From contig JAIXYK010000024.1 in the NCBI GenBank assembly GCA_027490225.1, forward strand, positions 1-50,839: DNA of 50,839 nt. Direction: 5' to 3'. Below the pieces are notes generated by a model. It made no database searches. It had not been told where the DNA came from and saw nothing but the letters and a program-made list of their open reading frames with translations. This DNA comes from Bacteroidota bacterium (GTDB taxonomy: Bacteria; Bacteroidota; Bacteroidia; M30B66). Made by a program: the position numbers and the translations under genes. Below, piece after piece: positions 44,240 to 50,839 of this stretch (position 1 is its first letter; the number at the start of each line of letters is the position of its first letter).

Positions 44240-45028
44240 TTATGCTTCTCTCACAGGAAAATTTCTTTCTCTTAATTGGTCTCCAACCTGACTCAAAACG
44301 GTAAGCTTTCCGCTATAAGTTGATTTTAGCAATTCTTCTGTAAACACTTCAGAGGTTGGTCCGCTTGCAATTAAAGAAGCATTCAATAAAACTAGCCAGT
44401 CGAAATACTCTTTGGCAGTATGTAAATCGTGGTGTACAACCACAATTGTTTTGCCTTCGCTTTTCATTTGTTGTAACAAAGCAATTATGGCTTGTTCAGT
44501 TGCCGCATCAACACCCACAAAAGGTTCATCTAATAGGTATAATTCTGCTTGTTGAGCCAATGCTCTTGCAATAAAAACACGTTGTTGCTGCCCTCCTGAA
44601 AGTTGAGAAATTTGACGATTTACAAAGCCACCTAAATTTACCTTTTCTAATGCACTTGCTGCTAATACCTTGTCTTCTTGTGTAATTTTTCCAAAAAGTC
44701 CTCTTTGCTGGTAGCGGCCCATCAAAACAACATCCTGAACAGTAGCAGGAAAATCCCAATCAACCGTTTGTCGTTGTGGTATGTAACTTACCTTTTGCCT
44801 TACTTCATCAAAAGATTTTCCGAAGATTTTAGCATATCCGCTATTTACAGGAACCAACCCTAAAATGGCTTTAATGAGCGATGATTTCCCCGCTCCATTT
44901 GGACCCATTATTCCAATAATTTGCCCTTTAGGTAGCGTAAAATCAATATTCCACAGGACTGGTTTTCTATGATAAATAACAGTGAGGTTATGCGCTTCTA
45001 TAGAAGGATTCTCAGTTTGAATAATCAT
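44240..45028 (-). CDS. Metal ABC transporter ATP-binding protein (TroB/MntB-like)
   Basis: A 262-residue ATPase. Walker A GPNGAGKSS, Q-loop YIPQRQTVDWDFP (typical of manganese and zinc importers), signature LSGGQQQR, Walker B LYLLDEPFVGVD and switch His in VVVHHDLHTAKEYF are all present. It lies 6 bp after the binding-protein gene and 1 bp before the fused permease gene, so it is part of one operon. Confidence 0.93.
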   Translation of the reverse strand: MIIQTENPSIEAHNLTVIYHRKPVLWNIDFTLPKGQIIGIMGPNGAGKSSLIKAILGLVPVNSGYAKIFGKSFDEVRQKVSYIPQRQTVDWDFPATVQDVVLMGRYQQRGLFGKITQEDKVLAASALEKVNLGGFVNRQISQLSGGQQQRVFIARALAQQAELYLLDEPFVGVDAATEQAIIALLQQMKSEGKTIVVVHHDLHTAKEYFDWLVLLNASLIASGPTSEVFTEELLKSTYSGKLTVLSQVGDQLRERNFPVREA

Positions 45029-45034
45029 TTGCTC

Positions 45035-45958
45035 TTATTTAAGTGCATTAACAATTGTTTGCGTATTGTGGCGCAACATTCCTTTGTATGTGCCTACAGG
45101 AGAGCTTTTGGGACCCATTGCATCAGAATATAAACTTCCACCAATATTTATGTTATAGCCTTTTGATTTGCAACCTTCAATAACCGCCTGCAATGATTTT
45201 GAAGAAATGGAACTTTCAATAAAAACCGATTTTATTTTACGACTAATGATAAAATTAACCATGTTGCTCACATCTTGTAAACCATATTCAGAAACTGTAC
45301 TGATTCCTTGCAAACCTTTAACTTCAATACCGTAGGCTAAACCATAATACCTGAAAGCATCATGTGAGGTGATTAACACGCGTTGTGACTTTGGTATGCT
45401 TCCAATGGCCAATTCAATTTCAAAACTTACTTTTTCGAGTGTGTCTTTGTAAGTTTTAAAATTTCCAGCTATAAAAGCTGCTTTATTGGGAAGTAATTTC
45501 TGTAAAGTATCCGACAGTCCGTTTACACCTAGTTTCCATGATTCTATGTCCATCCAAAGGTGTGGGTCAATCGCTCCTTTGCCATCATCAGAACGTTGCA
45601 ATCTGTTTTCCCAGATGTATTCTGCTAAAGGAATAACAGGTTTGGTTTTTCCGATTTTGTGCAAAACTTCTATCATTTTACCTTCTAAATGATGACCGCT
45701 GTAAACTATAATGTCTGCATTAGCGAGCAAATTCATATCGCCTTGAGAAGCTTTGTAAAGGTGAGGATCTACTCCTGGGCCCATTAAAGTTTTTAATTCA
45801 ACTTGGTCTCCTAAAAGATTTTCAATGGCATCGGCAACCATGCCTGTGGTTGCGACAATTTTTGGTCTTTCGGAGATTTCGGCTTGTTTGCTTGGTGTGC
45901 ATGAAATTGCAAATGAAACAGCAATAATTGCACATAAATAATAGCTAAGTTTCTGCAT
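45035..45958 (-). CDS. Metal-binding lipoprotein of a Mn/Zn ABC importer (TroA-like)
   Basis: A 307-residue lipoprotein with Cys20 in FAISC. The four metal ligands of TroA-type cluster A-I binding proteins are seen: His66 (GVDPHLYK), His133 (DPHLWMD), His199 (ITSHDAFRYYG) and Asp279 (YSDAMG). The third ligand is His, as in TroA, rather than the Glu of PsaA-type manganese proteins. VKGLQGISTVSEYG is also TroA-like. TroA carries Mn2+ or Zn2+. The operon starts here with a promoter and palindrome immediately upstream. Confidence 0.92.
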   Translation of the reverse strand: MQKLSYYLCAIIAVSFAISCTPSKQAEISERPKIVATTGMVADAIENLLGDQVELKTLMGPGVDPHLYKASQGDMNLLANADIIVYSGHHLEGKMIEVLHKIGKTKPVIPLAEYIWENRLQRSDDGKGAIDPHLWMDIESWKLGVNGLSDTLQKLLPNKAAFIAGNFKTYKDTLEKVSFEIELAIGSIPKSQRVLITSHDAFRYYGLAYGIEVKGLQGISTVSEYGLQDVSNMVNFIISRKIKSVFIESSISSKSLQAVIEGCKSKGYNINIGGSLYSDAMGPKSSPVGTYKGMLRHNTQTIVNALK

Positions 45959-45968
45959 AATTGAAATG

Positions 45969-45997
45969 CAAATTTAGCAAATATTTCGAATACCAAA
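45969..45997 (-). promoter_or_regulatory. Promoter of the metal importer operon
   Basis: The minus strand reads TTTG (45997-45994), 17 bp, then TAAATTTG (45976-45969), an exact -7 match. The ATG lies 10 bp after the -7 element, so the message would have almost no leader. Confidence 0.68.
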
Positions 45998-46003
45998 TAA
46001 TTT

Positions 46004-46021
46004 AATTAGGCAAGCCTAATT
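46004..46021. promoter_or_regulatory. Candidate DtxR/MntR-family operator
   Basis: aattaggc-aa-gcctaatt is a perfect 18-bp palindrome 6 bp upstream of the -33 element of the metal importer promoter. Its TTAGGC...GCCTAA halves resemble known DtxR/IdeR/TroR-type operators (TTAGG..CCTAA). Confidence 0.68.
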
Positions 46022-46022
46022 T

Positions 46023-46529
46023 TTAAGGAAAAGTAGGATTTCTTTTGATGCGATATAATTGCCGAAGATGGTGAAATGCATGATAATAAATAAATCCTGC
46101 TGTCATTTGAGCGGTTAAAGGACCAGCTAATGGATGTTTAAAAATTAGTGATTTGTTATGCTCCTTAGGAATTTGATTAAAAAATTGCTTCCAAGACTCT
46201 AATTGAGGTTGCCACAAATTACTATCAAATTGCCCTGTAAGTGCTGGAGCGCTTTTAGGCACTTTATATTTCCTTGGCAGAATCAAAGCTGCAATCAAAA
46301 AGAAGTAATTCTTCTTATTTTTGAACTTCACCTTTTTGATAACACCAGTTTGAAGGTGTTTTTCCATGGCAAGTTTCACATTTCCTTCAATTTTAAATAA
46401 ATGTTCATACACCATAGCAATTGACCACTCATTTGGAGAAGCTTGAAAATTCTTTTGTGCCAAAGAATAACGATTCCAATCTTTCAAAAGCTGTTTTACC
46501 AATAACTCATAGCGTTCTACATTTTTCAT
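46023..46529 (-). CDS. DinB-like protein
   Basis: A 168-residue helical protein. Three His-containing motifs fit the DinB/YfiT metal site: MVYEHLFKIEGN near residue 43 and YYHAFHHLRQLYRI at the C-terminus. The family includes thiol-dependent S-transferases and many members of unknown function. The start overlaps the end of the crotonase gene by 4 bp (ATGA), so the two are probably translated together. Confidence 0.75.
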   Translation of the reverse strand: MKNVERYELLVKQLLKDWNRYSLAQKNFQASPNEWSIAMVYEHLFKIEGNVKLAMEKHLQTGVIKKVKFKNKKNYFFLIAALILPRKYKVPKSAPALTGQFDSNLWQPQLESWKQFFNQIPKEHNKSLIFKHPLAGPLTAQMTAGFIYYHAFHHLRQLYRIKRNPTFP

Positions 46530-47347
46530 TGTCCTTTCCAGTTAGGTGACCTTTTTTCTGCAAAAGCAGCTAATCCTTCTTTTGCATCTTCAGAAACGAG
46601 TAAGTCTTGTAGCATTCCGTGCAAATAAGCATGTTGTTCTGCTGCTGATATTTTCTGCATTTCATGGTATGCTTCTAAACCCTTTCTCACTGCCAATGGA
46701 GCAACTAATGCGAGTTCTTGTGCAAGTTCATCAACATTAGATTCTAAATTTACAGCTTCCACAACTTGTGTTACAATTCCTGTTTTTAATGCCTCATTTG
46801 CCTTTAAAACCTTGCCTCTCATGCACCAATCTAACAATGTTCTGGCCGACATAAATGGCATTAAGCTCGCCATTACTTGAAAAGGCCATAATCCACGTTT
46901 TACTTCAGGTAATCCAAATTCTGCATGCTCTACTGCTACAACATGTGTGCATCCACCTAACAACAAAAATCCCCCTGCATAAACGGAAGCGTGCACCTGA
47001 GCGATGCAAGGTTTATACAATTGCGCAAAAACATCACCTAATTTTACAGGAACAGAAGGTTCCGGAACCGTGGAAGTATTTTCAGAATCGTGGCCAGCAA
47101 ACGCCTTTAAATCTGCTCCGGCACAGAAAATAGTGCCATTTGCTTTTAAAACAACCACTCTTATTGTGTTATTATATTTCGCATGCGCCACAAGAAAAGC
47201 TATCTCATTCATTAGCAAAGGATTCAAAGCGTTCTTTTTTTCTGGACGATTTAAGGTAATGGTAAAAATATGCTCATTTTGCTGATATAAAACATGCGCA
47301 AATTGTTGAGTTTCTAATGATTTTACTTGTTGCAGGGTGTAAAACAT
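46526..47347 (-). CDS. Enoyl-CoA hydratase/isomerase (crotonase) family protein
   Basis: A 273-residue crotonase-fold enzyme. The oxyanion hole lies in FCAGADLKAF and in VYAGGFLLLGGC, and the catalytic Glu region in AEFGLPEVKRGLWPF. The end carries the usual SEDAKEGLAAFAEKRSPNW pattern. The acyl-CoA substrate is unknown. It starts the two-gene unit with the DinB-like gene. Confidence 0.88.
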   Translation of the reverse strand: MFYTLQQVKSLETQQFAHVLYQQNEHIFTITLNRPEKKNALNPLLMNEIAFLVAHAKYNNTIRVVVLKANGTIFCAGADLKAFAGHDSENTSTVPEPSVPVKLGDVFAQLYKPCIAQVHASVYAGGFLLLGGCTHVVAVEHAEFGLPEVKRGLWPFQVMASLMPFMSARTLLDWCMRGKVLKANEALKTGIVTQVVEAVNLESNVDELAQELALVAPLAVRKGLEAYHEMQKISAAEQHAYLHGMLQDLLVSEDAKEGLAAFAEKRSPNWKGQ

Positions 47348-47459
47348 GTGATGGAAATTTTTGGCAAGATAACAAAAAGTGATTTTGAATGAATAGAATG
47401 AAATCTTACATAGGTAATAGTTATGGAAGAATGAAAAAAAAGAAAAAATGCAATCAATC

Positions 47460-47467
47460 TAAATTTG
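47460..47467 (+). promoter_or_regulatory. -7 element upstream of the PKD protein gene
   Basis: TAAATTTG, an exact match, 22 bp before the ATG. No clear -33 element was found. Confidence 0.45.
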
Positions 47468-47489
47468 ATGCATTAAAAAAAACACACAT

Positions 47490-48197
47490 ATGAAACTAAC
47501 ATTTCTCAAACTTGCAGCATTTGTCACTATTTTATTAATAAACAATCCGCAAATAAAATCGCAAGCTTTAACTGCTAAACAGGTTGCTTTAGTAAGCAGT
47601 GTAATTGAAAAAATTGACAACCAAGATGCTAACTACGGAATTTTCAAAACAATGGAATCCATAAGATTTGGAATGTCTCCTGGTTTAAAAGGTGTTCAAT
47701 TACGTTTAGAACAGCCTACTTGTTTTGGCCAATTAGGAGCAATAAGTTTGGTTAACACATCAGGCGAAGCTTGGAAATACCGAGTAATGGAGAAGTCTGG
47801 AACTGTATTAGGCGAAGGCGATGTTGGATACGACAGAAGATTGCAAGGCATTAAACAAGGTGGATACTTAATTCATTTTACTATGGCCGATGGTACTTCT
47901 GCAATAGATGAATTTGAAATTTTAGAAGGAAAAGAATTAAAAGCACAAATAGAATCATTAACAAATTCAGGTTCTGTTGGAACATCACAAGAATTTATTG
48001 GTACTTGCGCTGGTGCAACAGAATTTACTTGGGATTTTGGTGATGGAACAACAGCTTCGGGGGAAACAAAAGCAAATCATACTTATTCAAAAGAAGGGAA
48101 CTACATAGTAACATTAAAAGCTTCTTTTTCTCAGTGCCATGCAATTGCTAAACAATCAGTTAACATTACATATCCTTTAGCTCAAGAAAAAGATTAA
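47490..48197 (+). CDS. Secreted protein with a C-terminal PKD domain
   Basis: A 235-residue protein with a signal peptide ending near IKSQ (residue 25). The first half (about 26-155) is not recognised. The C-terminal 80 residues form a PKD domain with the classic FTWDFGDGTTASGE and HTYSKEGNYIVTL motifs. No T9SS sorting domain follows, so it is probably periplasmic or secreted by another route. It stands alone between the crotonase gene and tRNA-Arg. Confidence 0.8.
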   Translation: MKLTFLKLAAFVTILLINNPQIKSQALTAKQVALVSSVIEKIDNQDANYGIFKTMESIRFGMSPGLKGVQLRLEQPTCFGQLGAISLVNTSGEAWKYRVMEKSGTVLGEGDVGYDRRLQGIKQGGYLIHFTMADGTSAIDEFEILEGKELKAQIESLTNSGSVGTSQEFIGTCAGATEFTWDFGDGTTASGETKANHTYSKEGNYIVTLKASFSQCHAIAKQSVNITYPLAQEKD

Positions 48198-48228
48198 GTC
48201 CAATTGTACATTAGTTGCATTTTTGAAA

Positions 48229-48258
48229 TTTGTTACATTAGAAAAATAACTATCTTCG
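48229..48258 (+). promoter_or_regulatory. Candidate promoter of tRNA-Arg
   Basis: TTTG (48229-48232), an 18-bp spacer, then TATCTTCG (48251-48258), one mismatch from TAnnTTTG, 12 bp before the tRNA. Confidence 0.6.
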
Positions 48259-48270
48259 CGGCCGATTTCA

Positions 48271-48344
48271 GGTCTCGTAGCTCAGTTGGATAGAGCAACA
48301 GCCTTCTAAGCTGTGGGTCTTTGGTTCGAATCCAAACGGGATCA
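48271..48344 (+). tRNA. tRNA-Arg (anticodon TCT)
   Basis: A 74-base cloverleaf. The acceptor stem ggtctcg / cgggatc pairs with G-T wobbles; the D arm follows TAGCTCAG; the anticodon stem acagc / gctgt encloses cttctaa, giving anticodon TCT for AGA. The T arm is tttgg-ttcgaat-ccaaa. The discriminator base is A and CCA is not encoded. Confidence 0.96.
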
Positions 48345-48356
48345 CTCAACATTGAC

Positions 48357-48392
48357 AAGCCTTTCAGACGTTTCTGAGAGGCTTTTTGTTTT
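48357..48392 (+). terminator. Rho-independent terminator after tRNA-Arg
   Basis: aagcctttcag (48357-48367) and ctgagaggctt (48374-48384) pair over 11 bp with one G-T wobble, followed by tttgtttt. Confidence 0.88.
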
Positions 48393-48443
48393 GGCAGGTA
48401 CAACATAGGTAACATATATTTGCTTTAGTTTAAGATACCAAAC

Positions 48444-48485
48444 CAATAAGGAATTAAGGAAAATAAAGTTCTTAATTCCTTATTG
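48444..48485. repeat. Perfect 15-bp inverted repeat
   Basis: caataaggaattaag (48444-48458) and cttaattccttattg (48471-48485) are exact complements around a 12-base loop. It sits in the 370-bp gap (48345-48714) between tRNA-Arg and the next gene; the rest of that gap shows only the two terminators. No T tract follows. Confidence 0.8.
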
Positions 48486-48653
48486 AAGATAAAAAAATTA
48501 AGTTAATTATTTTCCATATACATAAGCGTTTTCATTTATTAATACTTATAAAACCATGCAATTCAGTTGTTCATTAAACTAATTCGCTGTTTGAATAAAA
48601 AAATAAATTTCTAAATAATCTTCCATTTAGTACCCAAATATTTATTGCAAAAT

Positions 48654-48687
48654 AAAGAGGCCCCGGAAAATAATCCGAGGCCTCTTT
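48654..48687 (-). terminator. Rho-independent terminator of the right-edge T9SS gene
   Basis: aaagaggcc-c-cgg and ccg-a-ggcctcttt pair with one mismatch. On the minus strand the stem follows the stop at 48715 by 27 bp and leads into TTTATTTT. Confidence 0.8.
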
Positions 48688-48714
48688 TAAAATTGTAAGC
48701 TAATTAAATGAAGA

Positions 48715-50839
48715 TTACTTTACCAAACGTTGAACAAATTGTTCGTTTGCATTGCTTACTCTCACTGTATATACACCGCTAGCTAAGTCATTCACTTTTA
48801 AGAAATACTGAGCAGTTGCGCCATTAGCAGTGAATGCGTCTTTGCTAATCAAACGACCAGCTGCATCCATTACTTCAATTGTAAACATTTCACCATGCAT
48901 TGTACCTTCTAAAGATACTACAGAGAAATCTATCGCAGGATTTGGGTATAAACTCATTTCTAAGCTTTCATCTGCTGTTGTAGTGTTATCAAATTCAGCC
49001 ATTTTAGCGCCAGAAACGCTGCAAGGTCCATTCAAAACAACTACCGCATCAACATCAAATCCATCAGCACTTCCACCAAAATTCGCTGTGTTAGAAATAT
49101 CAGTAATTTTTACATACTGTGCATAAGGTACCGCGCCAAGATCAACTGTTCCATCTAAACAAATCTCATCAAGATTGGTAAAATTCACACCATCCATTGA
49201 TACTGAAACGGTTGCATGTTCAGGATAGTTTGGACAATTTGGATTACCAAAGCTGGTTTCAATTACACGGATATCATCTCCTGCAAGGTTAAAGATTACG
49301 AAATCATACTTGATAGTTAATGAACCACCGAAACCAAGTGATACGAAATTGTGTGTATCATTGCCTTGAGGCGCCCCAAGAGCATTGCTTGCATGAGAGC
49401 GGATTTCTTGAATATTATTTCCGTTCTTAGTTTTCTTTGGCTCATATTTTACAACGCTTGTTGCAACACAAGGTGTTAAATCTTCAGGAATAGGAACCAC
49501 AGTAACTCCAGGGTGTAAACATTCGATTCCGTTTACATCATATCCATCTGCATTCGCAGGGAAAAGAGAAGCATCAGAAGCGTCAACAACCTTTATATAT
49601 CTTGCCCATGACAATGTACCAAGGTCAAAACTTTTAGTCAAACAAGTACGACCAAGGAATACGAAGTTCACTCCGTCTTGAGATGCGAAAACATCAGCAG
49701 TTTCCGGATAATTTGCACAAGTATATCCCCAAGTTGTTTCAGTTACTAAAATATCATCACCGTCTCCGTTAGCAACTGGACCACCAAAATCAACCGTGAT
49801 TTGACCTCCAAAACCAAGAGCAAAGAAATCCACAACACCATTTACAGTTACTTCTGGAGTCCCCAAAACCTTATCAGTATTACTGCGACTTTCAAGTACA
49901 TCTGCCCCATTAGCACATTTTCCTTGACTATAGCTTACAACACTTACAGCGTTGCAATTCGGAGCAATGTAACGGCCATGCATACATTCAACCGCATCTA
50001 CATCATATCCATCAGCAACTTGAGAATTAGAAAACTGAGCCGGATTTGAAATGTCCAAGATTTTCACATATTGGATGTAGTCGCTAAATGCTACACCGAA
50101 ATCAACTTCTCCGCCCATACTTACAGTTCCTACTGGAATATAACCAAGTCCATCTTGAGAAACAAGAATCTGAGCTCTTTCTGCATTAGCAGAAGCTGAT
50201 GATTCCCAGATTTTCAAATCTGCACCAGCACCGTTAGCTATTGGGTCAGCAAAACGAATCTCAATAGAGCCTCCGAATCCAAGTGAGAAGAAATTTTGTA
50301 TTGGAGCATTAATAGCTGGATTTTGTCCGTTTGGAGCACCAAGCGCATTAGCAGGGAATGAACGTTCAGGATTAACAGCTGTTCCAAGTTTAGTTAACCT
50401 TTGATCGAAGTTGTAAACCTCTACACCGTAGCATCCACTTTCAATTACATTTACATTTACTAGCAATGTAATGATTGAATCACATCCTGCAGCATTATCA
50501 ATAGTTGAAGTATATGTACCTGCAGCTGAAATTGAAGTTCCATTGAAGTTGTAGGTTTCTCCCTCGTTTAATGTTACTGAAAAACTGAATGTACTATTGA
50601 TGTTAATTGTCAAGTTTAATATATAATCTTGGCAATTCTCACTGAAGTTATATGTGCCTGTTTCATTGTAAGATACACCATTCACAGCCCAAACATAACT
50701 ACCACAAGCATCTCCTGTTGTAACAATTGCAGGATTTTGAGTTCCAGTTACTTCCCACTCGCAAGACTCAGTGTTGAAAGATGCTGATTGGTAACAAGCT
50801 GTTGCTGGTTGCGCTGGCATTGTTCCAGTTACATCCCAC
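48715..50839 (-). CDS. Large T9SS-secreted protein with three repeated lectin-like modules (5' end outside window)
   Basis: The frame stays open to the right edge, so the ATG at 50820 is internal. Numbering from that Met: a W-E-V-T-G-T repeat (about 1-30), a GETYNFNG...GCDSIITLL module (about 83-122) like those of the gene at the left edge, then three modules of about 150 residues (130-280, 289-434 and 451-596). Each has LGFGGxI, a DGxxF strand, YVKI-D-S and ADG(Y/F)DVD(A/G) motifs. A type A sorting domain closes the chain (about 620-701; LYPNPAIDFSV and GVYTVRV). The modules resemble discoidin or lectin-like beta sandwiches; the function is unknown. Confidence 0.88.
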   Translation of the reverse strand, partial: WDVTGTMPAQPATACYQSASFNTESCEWEVTGTQNPAIVTTGDACGSYVWAVNGVSYNETGTYNFSENCQDYILNLTININSTFSFSVTLNEGETYNFNGTSISAAGTYTSTIDNAAGCDSIITLLVNVNVIESGCYGVEVYNFDQRLTKLGTAVNPERSFPANALGAPNGQNPAINAPIQNFFSLGFGGSIEIRFADPIANGAGADLKIWESSASANAERAQILVSQDGLGYIPVGTVSMGGEVDFGVAFSDYIQYVKILDISNPAQFSNSQVADGYDVDAVECMHGRYIAPNCNAVSVVSYSQGKCANGADVLESRSNTDKVLGTPEVTVNGVVDFFALGFGGQITVDFGGPVANGDGDDILVTETTWGYTCANYPETADVFASQDGVNFVFLGRTCLTKSFDLGTLSWARYIKVVDASDASLFPANADGYDVNGIECLHPGVTVVPIPEDLTPCVATSVVKYEPKKTKNGNNIQEIRSHASNALGAPQGNDTHNFVSLGFGGSLTIKYDFVIFNLAGDDIRVIETSFGNPNCPNYPEHATVSVSMDGVNFTNLDEICLDGTVDLGAVPYAQYVKITDISNTANFGGSADGFDVDAVVVLNGPCSVSGAKMAEFDNTTTADESLEMSLYPNPAIDFSVVSLEGTMHGEMFTIEVMDAAGRLISKDAFTANGATAQYFLKVNDLASGVYTVRVSNANEQFVQRLVK

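Noticed and set aside
48233-48415. Minus-strand open frame of 60 codons across tRNA-Arg
   Set aside because: It is the antisense of the tRNA and its terminator; such frames are a known false annotation. The tRNA explains the sequence.

Overview
The window comes from a low-GC Bacteroidota (Bacteroidetes) chromosome. The lineage call rests on five secreted proteins that end in a type IX secretion (T9SS) type A sorting domain, a PorE-like OmpA protein, a type III glutamine synthetase, lipoproteins with short lipoboxes, and promoters of the Bacteroidota TTTG / TAnnTTTG type with no obvious Shine-Dalgarno sequences. The genus cannot be named from the sequence alone. No phage, insertion sequence, CRISPR array or rRNA was seen.

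Layout. 1-2204: the 3' end of a very repetitive T9SS adhesin-like gene. 2482-3684: a soluble GAF histidine kinase. 4108-13844: a co-directional block of stress and redox-detoxification genes (P-type cation ATPase, BON protein, aldehyde dehydrogenase, SOUL protein, DJ-1/PfpI protein, coiled-coil lipoprotein, old yellow enzyme, DUF protein, nitroreductase). 13962-17057 (minus): the housekeeping set purM-prfA-pyrF. 17115-24714 (minus): PorE-like OmpA protein, glutamine synthetase III, a small membrane protein and penicillin-binding protein 1C. 25335-26144: a small T9SS protein. 26658-32985: a tight operon of gatB, a TlpA-like lipoprotein, an M1-family peptidase and lpxH. 33329-34966: an ABC-F ATPase. 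35195-36964: a T9SS delta-60-repeat protein. 37024-39625 (minus): small genes including a coiled-coil lipoprotein, a CtlX-like amidinohydrolase and a SET-domain protein. 39688-45958 (minus): a TroABCD-type metal importer, with a choice-of-anchor B T9SS protein behind it. 46023-47347 (minus): DinB-like and crotonase genes. 47490-48197: a PKD-domain protein. 48271-48344: tRNA-Arg(TCT). 48715-50839 (minus): the 3' part of a large T9SS protein with three similar lectin-like modules.

How it fits together. Much of the window is envelope biology: secreted surface proteins, a candidate secretion-machinery component, cell wall synthesis (PBP1C), lipid A synthesis (LpxH) and periplasmic redox and proteolysis. 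The metal importer looks self-regulating: one permease carries a C-terminal DtxR/MntR-like domain, and a TTAGGC-AA-GCCTAA palindrome sits just upstream of the operon promoter.

The least explained signals are not coding. A GC-richer, structured intergenic repeat of about 90-115 bp occurs four times in the window, each copy just 3' of a gene, with compensatory changes in its central hairpin. A near-perfect palindrome overlaps the glutamine synthetase promoter. Several other inverted repeats have no gene assigned to them.
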